From an uncultured Flavobacteriales bacterium (lineage in GTDB: Bacteria; Bacteroidota; Bacteroidia; Flavobacteriales; Flavobacteriaceae), in the NCBI GenBank assembly GCA_913063255.1, contig CAJXYJ010000003.1:1-64000 (forward strand): a stretch of DNA of 64,000 nucleotides, written 5' to 3'. Positions 43,008-53,573 of this stretch are shown here, in pieces. The translations under genes and the position numbers were made by a program. Below the pieces are notes generated by a model. It ran no database searches and was not told the origin of the DNA. It saw only the letters and a program-made list of their open reading frames with translations. Within the stretch, counting starts at the first letter, position 1; each line of letters begins with the position of its first letter.

Positions 43008-45476
43008 CTATTGCTTAATAATCTGCAATACATTAGTACTATTATCAACAGTTACTCTAACAAAGTAGTTCCCAGCTTGAAAAGCGGAAAGGTCTATTTG
43101 AGTTGCAGTTCTATTTGTAGTTTCAGAATATAATGTTTGTCCTAAAACATTCATCACTTCTACAGAAGAAATAACTGATACTGCTTCAATATTCAACATA
43201 TTTGTTGTTGGATTTGGGTATGCAACTAATCCTTCGATTTCAAAGTCATTTACACCTAGAATCCCTGCTACAGTAAAACTGTGTACTTCTGAGAATTCAC
43301 CATCTGCACAAATTGAATTTGGTTTCACTCTCCAAAAATATTCTGCTCCTTCAGTTACTCCAAGGATTAATACATGAGGTAAGACTGTTGTTTCCCAAAA
43401 AGATAAAACAGCAAAATCTGCATGTCTACTCAATTCAAATTCATAATTATCAATAGAGCTATCTCCTGATTCCCATTCAAATTCTATTACAACTGGTAAA
43501 TCTACCGCATCATCTTGAGGATAAGTAAGCCCAATATCTGGAACATTTGTACTTAATACTCTTAAGGTTACATAAACATTAACAGCCTCTGAAGATCCTT
43601 CTGCAGTAATAGTAATAGGATAATCTCCTGGAGGTAAACTATCAATTCCGTCTACAGTTAATACCGAAGTTCCTTCAGCACTTAATGACGTTGGACTTAA
43701 AGTTCCAGTAGTACCTGATGGTAGATTAGAAACTGAAAAATCAATAGTATCTGAGAAACCATCACTAAATCCTAAATCGATATCGAAAGTTGCACTACCA
43801 TCTACAGCACAAGCTTCTTTAATTCCATTATGACTAGAAGCAGTAAATTCTTCTTTATTTATTCCTGTTACAATTAAAGAAAATGCTTGCACATCGTTTG
43901 ATAAAGCAATTCCTTTATGAGAAACTTGGATAATATATTCTCCTGCTGCTCCAGCTATCTCAACTTTTTCAACATTATCTACTAGATTATCACCTGTTGT
44001 TGCAGGAGCAGCATAATTAGCTACATCTAATTTCCAAGGAAAATAAGTAGATCCACCATCTTTAGATACTCTTATATCAAGATCGTTTATTAATCTAGGC
44101 TCTGGATTGTCATGGTTTATAGAACCTCCTGTTAAAATATTAGCTGGTAAATCTGTCCATGTAATTGAAGCCATTAAATCATCAACACCATTAGATTGTA
44201 CAGAGAATGTATATACTTCTTTATTTTGTAATACTTCTTCAATTATTACAGATGTTGTACCATTATTACTTATAACTTCTGCACCTTTTTCAACATTAAT
44301 TAATCCCCAACCAAATCTATAATCTGGCCCTGGAGAAGTACCAGCCTCATCTGCAGTATGAATTGTTAATCCTCTAAGTGTTGAACTTAGCATAAACTCC
44401 CCATTTAAATTATTATAATGTTGTTGTAATAATAATACACTTCCAGCAACACTTGGAGATGCCATTGATGTCCCATTATAATTAGCATAATTAGATGCAC
44501 CCACTGAAGAATACATTGCAACTCCTTTAGCAGAAATATCTGGTTTTATACGACCGTCATCTGTAGGCCCCCAACTACTAAAAGAAGACATATTAACACT
44601 ATTTGGACCTGTATAATTCAACACTTCATTAGTCGCTGCAACCACTAAATTATTTTTAGCAACACCTCTATCGGTTAAATAATCATAACCACCATCTCCA
44701 TTGTTTACACCAGATTGTCTGTCGTTTCCAGCAGACCATACCGATAAATAATATGGTGCATTATATGCTATATTATCTACACCTCTGGCACTACCATCAT
44801 AATAACCCAATTGCCATAAATCTAAATTATCTATATTATTACCATAAGAGTGGTTAGAAACCAACATACCATTTGCAGCAGCAGCAATCATTTCACTAGA
44901 GTCACTAGACCAATCATGAGCTAATAATTCTGCTTCAGGAGCCATTCCTTTTGCAGCGCCACCAATTACATCGCCAGTACCAATCATAGTTCCAGCAACA
45001 TGAATGGAATGATCACTGTAAGACGGAGGATTATCTACCTGAGTAACTCTATTGTCTAAAAGTGGGTGCGCAAGCTGAATAGCTCCTCCATCCCATTCTC
45101 CAACAATCATATCCTGACCATTTAAATCTAATCCTGCTCCTCCACCAGTATGTACTTTATTTGCACGTGATGTAATTCCTCCTTCTCTATTATGAGTTAT
45201 ATAATACTTTGGTTTTCCTGTTTCATAAACCCCAACTAATTCGGCTCTTCCACCGTTTGGCATTTCAATAATTTCTTCCCAACCATAAGCAGCAGCCAAT
45301 TCTAAGGCTCTTTGTTTTTCTTGAGTGAATGCTGATGCATATTCAGATTCTAATCTGCTTAATGCTTCTAAATCGTAATTCGCAATAATCCCTTGTTGTT
45401 CTGCATAAGTTTGTGCCAACAAGCTACTTACTGTAAGCAGCATAGAAAACATTACTAATAGTGTACTCTTTTTCAT
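43008..45476 (-). CDS. Secreted subtilisin-like (S8) protease with T9SS tail
   Basis: The ATG at 45476 gives 822 residues with a signal peptide (ending SSLLAQ). The upstream 30 codons of open frame are unlikely to be translated. The S8 domain has the catalytic Asp in MIVGEWDGGAIQ, the His in YSDHSIHVAGTM, and the Ser in NGTSMASPSVAGS. A P/homoB-like beta region follows (about 420-560), then a fibronectin-like module (about 665-750) and a T9SS type A sorting domain. It is a secreted protease. Upstream by 90 bases on the same strand is the orphan SusD, so they may be co-transcribed. Confidence 0.93.
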   Translation of the reverse strand: MKKSTLLVMFSMLLTVSSLLAQTYAEQQGIIANYDLEALSRLESEYASAFTQEKQRALELAAAYGWEEIIEMPNGGRAELVGVYETGKPKYYITHNREGGITSRANKVHTGGGAGLDLNGQDMIVGEWDGGAIQLAHPLLDNRVTQVDNPPSYSDHSIHVAGTMIGTGDVIGGAAKGMAPEAELLAHDWSSDSSEMIAAAANGMLVSNHSYGNNIDNLDLWQLGYYDGSARGVDNIAYNAPYYLSVWSAGNDRQSGVNNGDGGYDYLTDRGVAKNNLVVAATNEVLNYTGPNSVNMSSFSSWGPTDDGRIKPDISAKGVAMYSSVGASNYANYNGTSMASPSVAGSVLLLQQHYNNLNGEFMLSSTLRGLTIHTADEAGTSPGPDYRFGWGLINVEKGAEVISNNGTTSVIIEEVLQNKEVYTFSVQSNGVDDLMASITWTDLPANILTGGSINHDNPEPRLINDLDIRVSKDGGSTYFPWKLDVANYAAPATTGDNLVDNVEKVEIAGAAGEYIIQVSHKGIALSNDVQAFSLIVTGINKEEFTASSHNGIKEACAVDGSATFDIDLGFSDGFSDTIDFSVSNLPSGTTGTLSPTSLSAEGTSVLTVDGIDSLPPGDYPITITAEGSSEAVNVYVTLRVLSTNVPDIGLTYPQDDAVDLPVVIEFEWESGDSSIDNYEFELSRHADFAVLSFWETTVLPHVLILGVTEGAEYFWRVKPNSICADGEFSEVHSFTVAGILGVNDFEIEGLVAYPNPTTNMLNIEAVSVISSVEVMNVLGQTLYSETTNRTATQIDLSAFQAGNYFVRVTVDNSTNVLQIIKQ

Positions 45477-45566
45477 AATTTTTTGTTTTTTTAATACATA
45501 AGGCGCGAAAATATTAAAAAAATGTGGAAAATATATTTTATTTCGAAAAAGACTATTAACAATCAA

Positions 45567-47231
45567 CTAATTACTATATGGAAAAGCAGGATATGAATTA
45601 TTATTATCCCAAAAAACCTGAACTTCCGCATTAGGTTTTTGTTCCATATTTGTATTCCCTTCTAAGGCAACATCTGGATAAAATAAAGACCTTACAAAAG
45701 GACCAGCATTAGGATTTACATGATATTGCATGTCAAATGGATATCCTGTTCTTCTATAAAAATTATAAGCTCCAATACCATTTCCATAATGTGAAACAAG
45801 CACTTGTTTTGCAAAAACATTCCATTTATTATTTACCCCTCCTGTATCATTATATTCATTTGAAATTAAATTAATGAAACTAGAAACGTCTATACCTGTG
45901 GGAATAAAACTTGTATCTACTTCTGGGTCTAATGATACAAAACTCATAACTTTATCAACAGACTTCAGCATACCTGCTTGCATAAAATTTTCAGCGACAC
46001 CCGTATTTTTATTAGCTAAAGCCATTTCTGCTTGCATAAAGTCTACCCAACTAGCCAACATAATGGGCGTAATACCTACTCCTAATCCCCCTAGGTTTTC
46101 AGTAACAGAAAGAAAATCATTATCATCAAAAGTACCCGCTGCAGGATAAACCCCTATTGCAGTTCTTTGAAATGTATCTGGCGGTATACCGTCACTAAAA
46201 CCATGGTCTCTTCCCCAATAACCAGAATTCACCCAACAGAAAGCCATTCCTTCAATATAATGAGGGTAAGCTGAATCTTCTGAACAAAATAGGCGCATTG
46301 GATCTACTTCACAAATTTCTTCATTTAATCCTAAACCTCCTGGAGTACAATTGTTTTGGCGATAGAAATAATATCTACGTCTAGGGTCATTTTTGTTTAA
46401 TAACTCATTCATTAGCCAATTGGATCTATAACTTGCTACTCCTTGAGGTTGGTAGTCATTTTCATAAGCCGGATGTGTGCTTAATATTGTAGAGTTTACA
46501 CCATATCGAAATACAAAATCATCACTACTATTAGTAATATAATTTCCTGAATTCAGTATAGCTTGAAAATTCTTCATGGCACTTCCATCAATCAACCTTG
46601 TATTAATATAGGTCTCCAATTTTAATGTATTGGCTAGTTTTATCCATTTTGAAAAATTATTATTATAATAAATATCATTCTCTAAGTTGGTTCCACTTTC
46701 ATTAAATGCTGTAATCGCTTCGTCTAACATTGTCAAGGCAGAAGCATAAATACTTGCTCCGCTATCTACATGCGGGTTAGGATTTGAAATTTCGCTATAT
46801 GGAACATCTCCATAAAGATTTACTAAAGTAATTAAAGTATAGGCTCTTATTACTTTTACAACCCCCAAATGCTTGTTAAACCCTAGTTCTTCTGCTATTT
46901 CTTGTGCTTCTGCCATGGTAGGAAGCATACTCTGATATGCGATATTCCATACATTTTCACTGAAATGATTTGAAGAATTAAAACTATTTAAATATATATT
47001 TTCATAAAAATGTCCAGCATACATATAATCTAGGCGAGTTAATTTTGAACTAATTTTCCCTGCATTTTCTACAAACTTTGGCAATTCTTCTTGAATTTCC
47101 AATAACAAATTATCTAATTCTTCAATTTGATTATTAGAACTTTCTTCTTCTACGATGGTAATATCATCATCGCTATTACACGAATAAAATAGTATCGTAA
47201 TTAATAAAAAAAAAGTAAGTGATTTTTTCAT
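45567..47231 (-). CDS. SusD/RagB-family lipoprotein without a neighbouring SusC
   Basis: This 554-residue protein has a lipoprotein signal (ILFYSCNSDDD, Cys about 18). The helical SusD-like body is recognisable from AEEIAEELGFNKHLGVVKVIRAYTL, LVNLYGDVPYSE and FLAMTMLDEAITAFNESG-like segments (about 95-190), and matches the SusD-like_2 type. SusD proteins normally form a lid on a TonB-dependent SusC transporter. Here the upstream gene is pgi on the other side of a 206-base gap, and no SusC is next to it. It could work with a SusC encoded elsewhere. Confidence 0.85.
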   Translation of the reverse strand: MKKSLTFFLLITILFYSCNSDDDITIVEEESSNNQIEELDNLLLEIQEELPKFVENAGKISSKLTRLDYMYAGHFYENIYLNSFNSSNHFSENVWNIAYQSMLPTMAEAQEIAEELGFNKHLGVVKVIRAYTLITLVNLYGDVPYSEISNPNPHVDSGASIYASALTMLDEAITAFNESGTNLENDIYYNNNFSKWIKLANTLKLETYINTRLIDGSAMKNFQAILNSGNYITNSSDDFVFRYGVNSTILSTHPAYENDYQPQGVASYRSNWLMNELLNKNDPRRRYYFYRQNNCTPGGLGLNEEICEVDPMRLFCSEDSAYPHYIEGMAFCWVNSGYWGRDHGFSDGIPPDTFQRTAIGVYPAAGTFDDNDFLSVTENLGGLGVGITPIMLASWVDFMQAEMALANKNTGVAENFMQAGMLKSVDKVMSFVSLDPEVDTSFIPTGIDVSSFINLISNEYNDTGGVNNKWNVFAKQVLVSHYGNGIGAYNFYRRTGYPFDMQYHVNPNAGPFVRSLFYPDVALEGNTNMEQKPNAEVQVFWDNNNSYPAFPYSN

Positions 47232-47437
47232 AACATAATTTTTGGTTAGTGGAATAAGTAATTCTTATTCACTCTCCCAAAAATAGAATGTTAACCTAAT
47301 CTTAACAAATTGTTGTAATCTGTATTTATAAAAAAGAGGTCGGAATTTATAAATTCAGACATGTTAAACTGGACTTAATATGTTGTTTTTTTTGGCAGTT
47401 GTATTCTTACTGGAAAGATGGAGAAATGTTTCGAAAA

Positions 47438-48934
47438 CTAAGAAAGTAATTTTTTATCTGCTAGTTTTTTACCCAACTGAACACCCCATTGATCAAAACT
47501 AAATAGATTCCAAATAACTCCTTGTACAAAAAGTTTGTGTTCATATATTGCGATAAGGCTCCCTAAATTTTTGGGAGTTAACTTACTAATAAGGATGGTA
47601 TTGGAAGGTTTATTTCCTTTAAAAGATTTAAAATTATCGGCTACCTCTTTTTTATAGGTACCTTGAAATAAGGCTTGAGATTGAGCAAAAAAGTTTGCCA
47701 TTAATAAGGAATGGTGTTTTTGATTGCCATGTAAGGATTCTGAAAACCCTATAAAGTCTACAGGAATCAATTTTGTGCCTTGATGTAATAATTGAAAAAA
47801 AGCATGTTGTGCATTAGTACCTACATTACCCCAGACTATTGTTCCGGTTTGGTAATCCACAAAATCATCATTCCTATCCACCCCCTTTCCATTGCTTTCC
47901 ATAATAGCCTGTTGTAGGTATGGAACAAATTTTTCTAAATATTGCGTATAAGGAATAACTGCTTCGGTTTCAGCATTAAAAAAATTAGCGTACCAAATCG
48001 ATATCAATGCTAATTGTACAGGAATATTATCTGAAAAATTTTCTTCTTTAAAATGATGGTCCATCTCGTTTGCTCCTTGTAATAATTCTTCAAAATGTTG
48101 ATATCCTACTGAACAACAAATGGATAATCCTACTGCACTCCAAAGTGAAAATCTTCCGCCGACCCAATCCCATATAGGAAATATGTTTTCCTTAGAAATT
48201 CCAAAAGAAGTAGCCTCTTCTATATTGGTTGAAACCCCTACAAAATGTTTTGAGATATCTTGGGGATTTCCTTTTTCTAAAAACCATTCTTTAATGGTTA
48301 TTGCATTGGCTAATGTTTCTTGTGTTGTAAAACTTTTAGAAACCACTATAAACAAAGTCGTTTCTCTATTTAATTTTTTTAATGTTTCTGAAATATGATC
48401 TCCATCCACATTAGAAACATAATGTACTTGTAAGTGGTTTTTATAATAAGAAAGTGCTTCAGTAACCATTTTTGGTCCCAAATCACTGCCTCCTATACCG
48501 ATATTTACGATATCGGTAATTGCTTTTCCTGTATAACCTCTCCAGTTTCCAGAAATAATCTTTTCTGAAAATAGCTTCATTTTCTGAAGAGTCTCTTTTA
48601 CTTCAGGTTTTAAATTATCTAAGTCGCGAAGAGCCGTATGCAAAACCGCTCTACCTTCGGTTTTATTTATTTTTTCTCCATCAAATTGAAGTTGGATGGC
48701 GTCTTTCAATTTTACCTCTTCAGCCAATTCAATTAAAAGAGAAAGTGATTTATCGGTAATTCTATTTTTTGAAAAGTCTACTTGAAAATCATTCCATTCG
48801 ATTTTCATTCGATTTGCTCTTGCATCATCTTTTTTAAATAAATCCATCATATGCACATCTTTCATTTCAGAAAAATGTTGCTGTAACTTTCTCCAAGCTT
48901 TGGTTTTAGTAGGGTTTACAGAAGGGAAATTCAT
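47438..48934 (-). CDS. pgi: Glucose-6-phosphate isomerase
   Basis: This 498-residue protein is somewhat shorter than the E. coli enzyme (549). It interconverts glucose-6-phosphate and fructose-6-phosphate. Characteristic motifs are NIGIGGSDLGPKMV, FIVVSKSFTTQET, WDWVGGRFSLWSAVG, the HGNQKHHSLL region and the C-terminal YEHKLFVQGVIWNLFSFDQWGVQLGKKL, which holds the catalytic Lys. The gene starts directly after the stop of the preceding kinase gene in the same direction, so it belongs to the glycolytic operon running down from pfkA. Confidence 0.97.
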   Translation of the reverse strand: MNFPSVNPTKTKAWRKLQQHFSEMKDVHMMDLFKKDDARANRMKIEWNDFQVDFSKNRITDKSLSLLIELAEEVKLKDAIQLQFDGEKINKTEGRAVLHTALRDLDNLKPEVKETLQKMKLFSEKIISGNWRGYTGKAITDIVNIGIGGSDLGPKMVTEALSYYKNHLQVHYVSNVDGDHISETLKKLNRETTLFIVVSKSFTTQETLANAITIKEWFLEKGNPQDISKHFVGVSTNIEEATSFGISKENIFPIWDWVGGRFSLWSAVGLSICCSVGYQHFEELLQGANEMDHHFKEENFSDNIPVQLALISIWYANFFNAETEAVIPYTQYLEKFVPYLQQAIMESNGKGVDRNDDFVDYQTGTIVWGNVGTNAQHAFFQLLHQGTKLIPVDFIGFSESLHGNQKHHSLLMANFFAQSQALFQGTYKKEVADNFKSFKGNKPSNTILISKLTPKNLGSLIAIYEHKLFVQGVIWNLFSFDQWGVQLGKKLADKKLLS

Positions 48935-49789
48935 TTATTTTAGCTTGTTATTTTTATAATAATTAATTAAACCATCAATAGGTCTTCTAATAATATTTCC
49001 TAACTCTAAATGATAGGGTTTCATGCATTCTTTGATTATATCTTCAGAATAGTGAGCAATAGAACCAATAAAATGAATCGGTACATTTTGCGACTCTTTA
49101 AAACAAAGGATTCTATACTCAATAAACTTTAACATACCTTCACTTATCAATTTGTAAAAATAGCCATTAACTTCTTTAGAAGTAAAAATAAATTCAGCAA
49201 AAGATGCCAAATACATATTTGGGTTATGTCTTTTATAGAGATGGTTTTTAATTTCGTCTGGATCCAAATTGAAACGTTTCTCGAAATCTAAAGCCAACTG
49301 GGTTGGCATTTTCTTATAAAAGTAATCGCGTAATAGTCTTTTTCCAAAGTAATTACCACTAGCCTCATCCATTAATGAATAGCCTAAAGATTCTATGCCC
49401 TTATGAATTTCCTTACCATCAAAATAACAACTGTTCGAACCAGTGCCGAGAATGCAGACAATACCAGGTTCAAGAGTAGCGGCGTAGACCGCTGCAACCA
49501 TATCCTCATTTATTGAAATTTTTGCAACTGGAAATATTTCGGAAAGAACATCTGTTAGTAATTTAATTGGAGTTTTTGTACCACACCCTGCACCATAAAA
49601 ATCTACAGCAGTAATCTGCTGTAAAAATGGTTGTAGATCTTTATTTGCAATTATACGCTCTTTTAGATTCTCCTCTGGAACAACTGCGGGATTTAGTCCT
49701 TTTGTCCTTGTTTTAAGTACTACATTTCCGTTCTTATCCAGTAAGATCCAGTCACATTTTGTAGAACCACCGTCAGTAATTAATATCAT
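48935..49789 (-). CDS. BadF/BadG-family sugar kinase (N-acetylglucosamine kinase-like)
   Basis: This 284-residue actin-fold ATPase starts LITDGGSTKCDWILLDK (phosphate 1 motif) and has VCILGTGSNSCYFDG (phosphate 2) and FIGSIAHYSEDIIKE (adenosine motif). Members of this family include N-acetylglucosamine kinases, which would phosphorylate GlcNAc or a related hexose. In this operon, between gap and pgi, a role in hexose phosphorylation is plausible, possibly glucose, since no other glucokinase is visible in the window. The substrate is not determined by the sequence alone. Confidence 0.85.
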   Translation of the reverse strand: MILITDGGSTKCDWILLDKNGNVVLKTRTKGLNPAVVPEENLKERIIANKDLQPFLQQITAVDFYGAGCGTKTPIKLLTDVLSEIFPVAKISINEDMVAAVYAATLEPGIVCILGTGSNSCYFDGKEIHKGIESLGYSLMDEASGNYFGKRLLRDYFYKKMPTQLALDFEKRFNLDPDEIKNHLYKRHNPNMYLASFAEFIFTSKEVNGYFYKLISEGMLKFIEYRILCFKESQNVPIHFIGSIAHYSEDIIKECMKPYHLELGNIIRRPIDGLINYYKNNKLK

Positions 49790-49791
49790 AT

Positions 49792-50787
<996 letters not shown>

Positions 50788-50804
50788 TTATTTTTTTTGT
50801 TTAT

Positions 50805-51791
50805 TTATATGGAGGTAATATCTGCCACTCTTAGTAAATCAGTATCAATCTCATTATCCCCTTTTATAGCATCTGTAAAAGGTACAGATACAATTTTATT
50901 ATTATTAATTCCTACCATCACATTAGTTTCTCCTCTTAATAATGCATCTATTGCACTAACTCCTAATCTACTTGCAAATACTCTGTCTCTGCAGCTTGGT
51001 GTTCCTCCCCTTTGCACATGTCCCAATACCGTAACCCTCACTTCATATCCTTTTAGATTATTTTCAATATATTCAGCAACATCAAATATGTTTTTACCTA
51101 CTTTATCTCCTTCAGAAACAACTACAATACTAGATGTTTTTCCAGATTTCTTATTCCTTTTTAGGGATTCTACAAGACGTTCTCTACCCATATTTTGTTC
51201 CGGAATTAAGATCACTTCTGCTCCAGAACCAATACCAGCACTTAATGCCAAATCCCCTGCATCTCGACCCATCACTTCCACTAAAAATATTCGATTGTGT
51301 GAATGTGCAGTATCTCTAATTTTATCGATTGCAGAAACCACTGTATTTAACGCTGTATCGTAACCAATTGTATAATCTGTACCATTTATGTCGTTATCAA
51401 TAGTTCCTGGAAGCCCAATAACTGGTATATCATATTCTTCTAGAAAAGCTATAGCTCCACTAAAAGTACCATCACCACCAATAACTACTAATGCATCAAT
51501 TTCAGCTTCTTTTAAATTATTAAAAGCAATTTTTCGCCCTTCCTTGGTTCTAAATTCTGGGGATCGAGCAGATTTTAAAAAGGTTCCTCCTCTATTGATT
51601 AGATTTTTTACCGAACGAGCATTAAGTGCTTTAAAATCCCCTTCAATCAAGCCCTCATAACCTCTATAAATACCAACACATTCTAGATTATGGTAAACAC
51701 TAGATCGCACTACAGCACGAATAGCAGCATTCATTCCAGGAGAGTCTCCTCCGCTAGTTAAAACGCCAATTTTTTTTATATTATATTTCAT
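50805..51791 (-). CDS. pfkA: 6-phosphofructokinase
   Basis: This 328-residue protein phosphorylates fructose-6-phosphate. Motifs are GVLTSGGDSPGMNAAIRAVVR, the ATP-loop VIGGDGTFSGAIAF, the catalytic GLPGTIDNDINGTDYT (Asp), EVMGRDAGDLAL and GHVQRGGTPSCRDR. The GGDGT loop is the ATP-dependent type, not the PPi-dependent one. It is the first enzyme gene after the SSS symporter (88 bases between) and starts the tightly spaced pfkA-gap-kinase-pgi run. Confidence 0.97.
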   Translation of the reverse strand: MKYNIKKIGVLTSGGDSPGMNAAIRAVVRSSVYHNLECVGIYRGYEGLIEGDFKALNARSVKNLINRGGTFLKSARSPEFRTKEGRKIAFNNLKEAEIDALVVIGGDGTFSGAIAFLEEYDIPVIGLPGTIDNDINGTDYTIGYDTALNTVVSAIDKIRDTAHSHNRIFLVEVMGRDAGDLALSAGIGSGAEVILIPEQNMGRERLVESLKRNKKSGKTSSIVVVSEGDKVGKNIFDVAEYIENNLKGYEVRVTVLGHVQRGGTPSCRDRVFASRLGVSAIDALLRGETNVMVGINNNKIVSVPFTDAIKGDNEIDTDLLRVADITSI

Positions 51792-51879
51792 TTATTCAAT
51801 TCTTATGTTAAATGCTTTTAGACAAAAAATGAAATGTTTTTTGATAAAATGCACTTAAAATTTTAATAAATATATCTTT

Positions 51880-53463
51880 TTATTTGAAATAGACATAAGT
51901 TCCTATTACAATAATACAAATTATTAGTCCTGATACTTTAACATATTTCCATGGAGTTATGTCAACTTGCTCAGTATATTTTTGCCAATACACAGGAGTT
52001 CTTGGTTTAAAATATCCTATTACTAACATTATAATTACATTAAAAACAAACAAAATAGCCATTACATGTAAGAAATGCGGATAATTTTCTTCTCCAAAAT
52101 AAGGTTTCAAAAGAAACTGACTTATAGAATAAAGGATTACGCCTGAAAAAAGGGCAACTTTTGCTGCTAAAGCTGGTACTTTTTTAGTAAGATACCCTAC
52201 TACTATTATTGTTAATATTGGAATACTATAACAACCATTTACTTCTTGTAAATAACCAAATAACCCATCAGGTGCATTTGCTATTAAAGGAGCAATAAAC
52301 ATGGATAAGAAAGCTAAAAATACGCCAAATAATTTTCCATATTTAACGATCGTTTTTTCGTTTGCCTCCTTATTAATATATTCTTTATAAATGTCTAATC
52401 CAAAAAGTGTAACGGAACTATTTAAAGCACTATTAAAGGAACTTAAAATTGCTCCAAACAATACTGCAGCAAAAAATCCAACTAAATATGTAGGAAGTAC
52501 TTCTTTTACTAATCTTGGGTATGCTTCATCTGCATTCGTTAAATCTCCATTAAATAAATAGAATGCAATTATTCCTGGCAAAACAACAATTAATGGTCCT
52601 AATATTTTAATCCCGGCAGCAAGCATTAATCCTTTTTGTCCTTCTTTTAAATTTTTTGCAGCTAAGCCCCTTTGAATGATTGCTTGATTTGTACCCCAAT
52701 AAAATAATTGAACTAACATCATCCCTGTAAAGATTGTAGCAAATGGAATTGAAGAATTTGAATCCCCAATAGCATTAAATTTTTCAGGTACTTCTCGTGT
52801 TAATACATTTATACCTTCAAGAACACTTCCTTTACCTATTGCTAACAAGCCGAAAAAGGGAATCATTAGTCCTCCAATTAGAAGGCCAATTCCATTAATA
52901 GTATCAGAAACTGCAACAGCTTTTAAACCCCCAAAAATAGCATATATTGACCCTATTATTCCTAAGCTCCAAACAGTTACCCATAAGGCTTGAGTATCTG
53001 AAATTCCTAAAACTTCAGGAATGTCAAACATAGTGTTAATAGCTAAAGCTCCAGAGTATAAAACAATAGGTAGCAATACAACTACATATCCAGATAAAAA
53101 TAGAACAGATGTAATTGTTTTAGTTGTTTTATCATAACGACGTTCTAAAAAAGTAGGTATGGTAGTTATCCCTCCTTTTAGGTATCTAGGTAATAATAAA
53201 ATAGCTGTTATTACAATTGCTATAGCCGCAAGAGTTTCCCAAGCCATAACTAATATTCCTTCAGAATATGCTTGTCCATTAAGCCCAACTATTTGTTCAG
53301 TAGAAAGATTTGTAAGTAATAAAGACCCTGCTATTACTCCAGCTGTAAGGCTTCTACCGCCTAAAAAATAGCCGTCTGTAGTTTCTTCATTTGTCTTTCT
53401 TGTTTTAAAATATGAAATAATAGCAACTAAAAAGGTAAATGCAATAAAAGATAATATAGCCAT
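51880..53463 (-). CDS. Sodium/sugar symporter (SSS family)
   Basis: This 527-residue protein has about 14 membrane helices. The family signature GGLKAVAVSDTINGIGLLIGGL and the N-terminal DGYFLGGRSLTAGVIAGSLLLTNLSTEQ (helix 1, sodium-site region) place it in the SSS/SGLT group. It moves a sugar into the cytoplasm with sodium. It sits between the beta-glucan degradation genes and the glycolytic genes, so glucose is the most likely cargo. That cargo is inference from context. Confidence 0.9.
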   Translation of the reverse strand: MAILSFIAFTFLVAIISYFKTRKTNEETTDGYFLGGRSLTAGVIAGSLLLTNLSTEQIVGLNGQAYSEGILVMAWETLAAIAIVITAILLLPRYLKGGITTIPTFLERRYDKTTKTITSVLFLSGYVVVLLPIVLYSGALAINTMFDIPEVLGISDTQALWVTVWSLGIIGSIYAIFGGLKAVAVSDTINGIGLLIGGLMIPFFGLLAIGKGSVLEGINVLTREVPEKFNAIGDSNSSIPFATIFTGMMLVQLFYWGTNQAIIQRGLAAKNLKEGQKGLMLAAGIKILGPLIVVLPGIIAFYLFNGDLTNADEAYPRLVKEVLPTYLVGFFAAVLFGAILSSFNSALNSSVTLFGLDIYKEYINKEANEKTIVKYGKLFGVFLAFLSMFIAPLIANAPDGLFGYLQEVNGCYSIPILTIIVVGYLTKKVPALAAKVALFSGVILYSISQFLLKPYFGEENYPHFLHVMAILFVFNVIIMLVIGYFKPRTPVYWQKYTEQVDITPWKYVKVSGLIICIIVIGTYVYFK

Positions 53464-53502
53464 ATGAGATTTGTTAGGTTAGAGCGATGTTTTTAAAAGA
53501 AA

Positions 53503-53533
53503 CAACTTGTCTGAAAAAATATCGGACAAGTTG
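53503..53533 (-). terminator. Hairpin between the PA-domain gene and the symporter
   Basis: Arms CAACTTGTC (53503-53511) and GACAAGTTG (53525-53533) with a 13-base loop lie between the PA-domain gene stop (53574) and the symporter start (53463). The tail on the minus strand is T-rich. It could end the upstream transcript or attenuate read-through to the symporter. Confidence 0.65.
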
Positions 53534-53573
53534 CTTCTTTTCAAAAACTAAATTAAAAACTAAAAAAATTCTT

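Noticed and set aside
45477-45566. Extended start for the subtilase
   Set aside because: The extra 30 residues do not look like a leader, while the ATG at 45476 gives a standard signal peptide.
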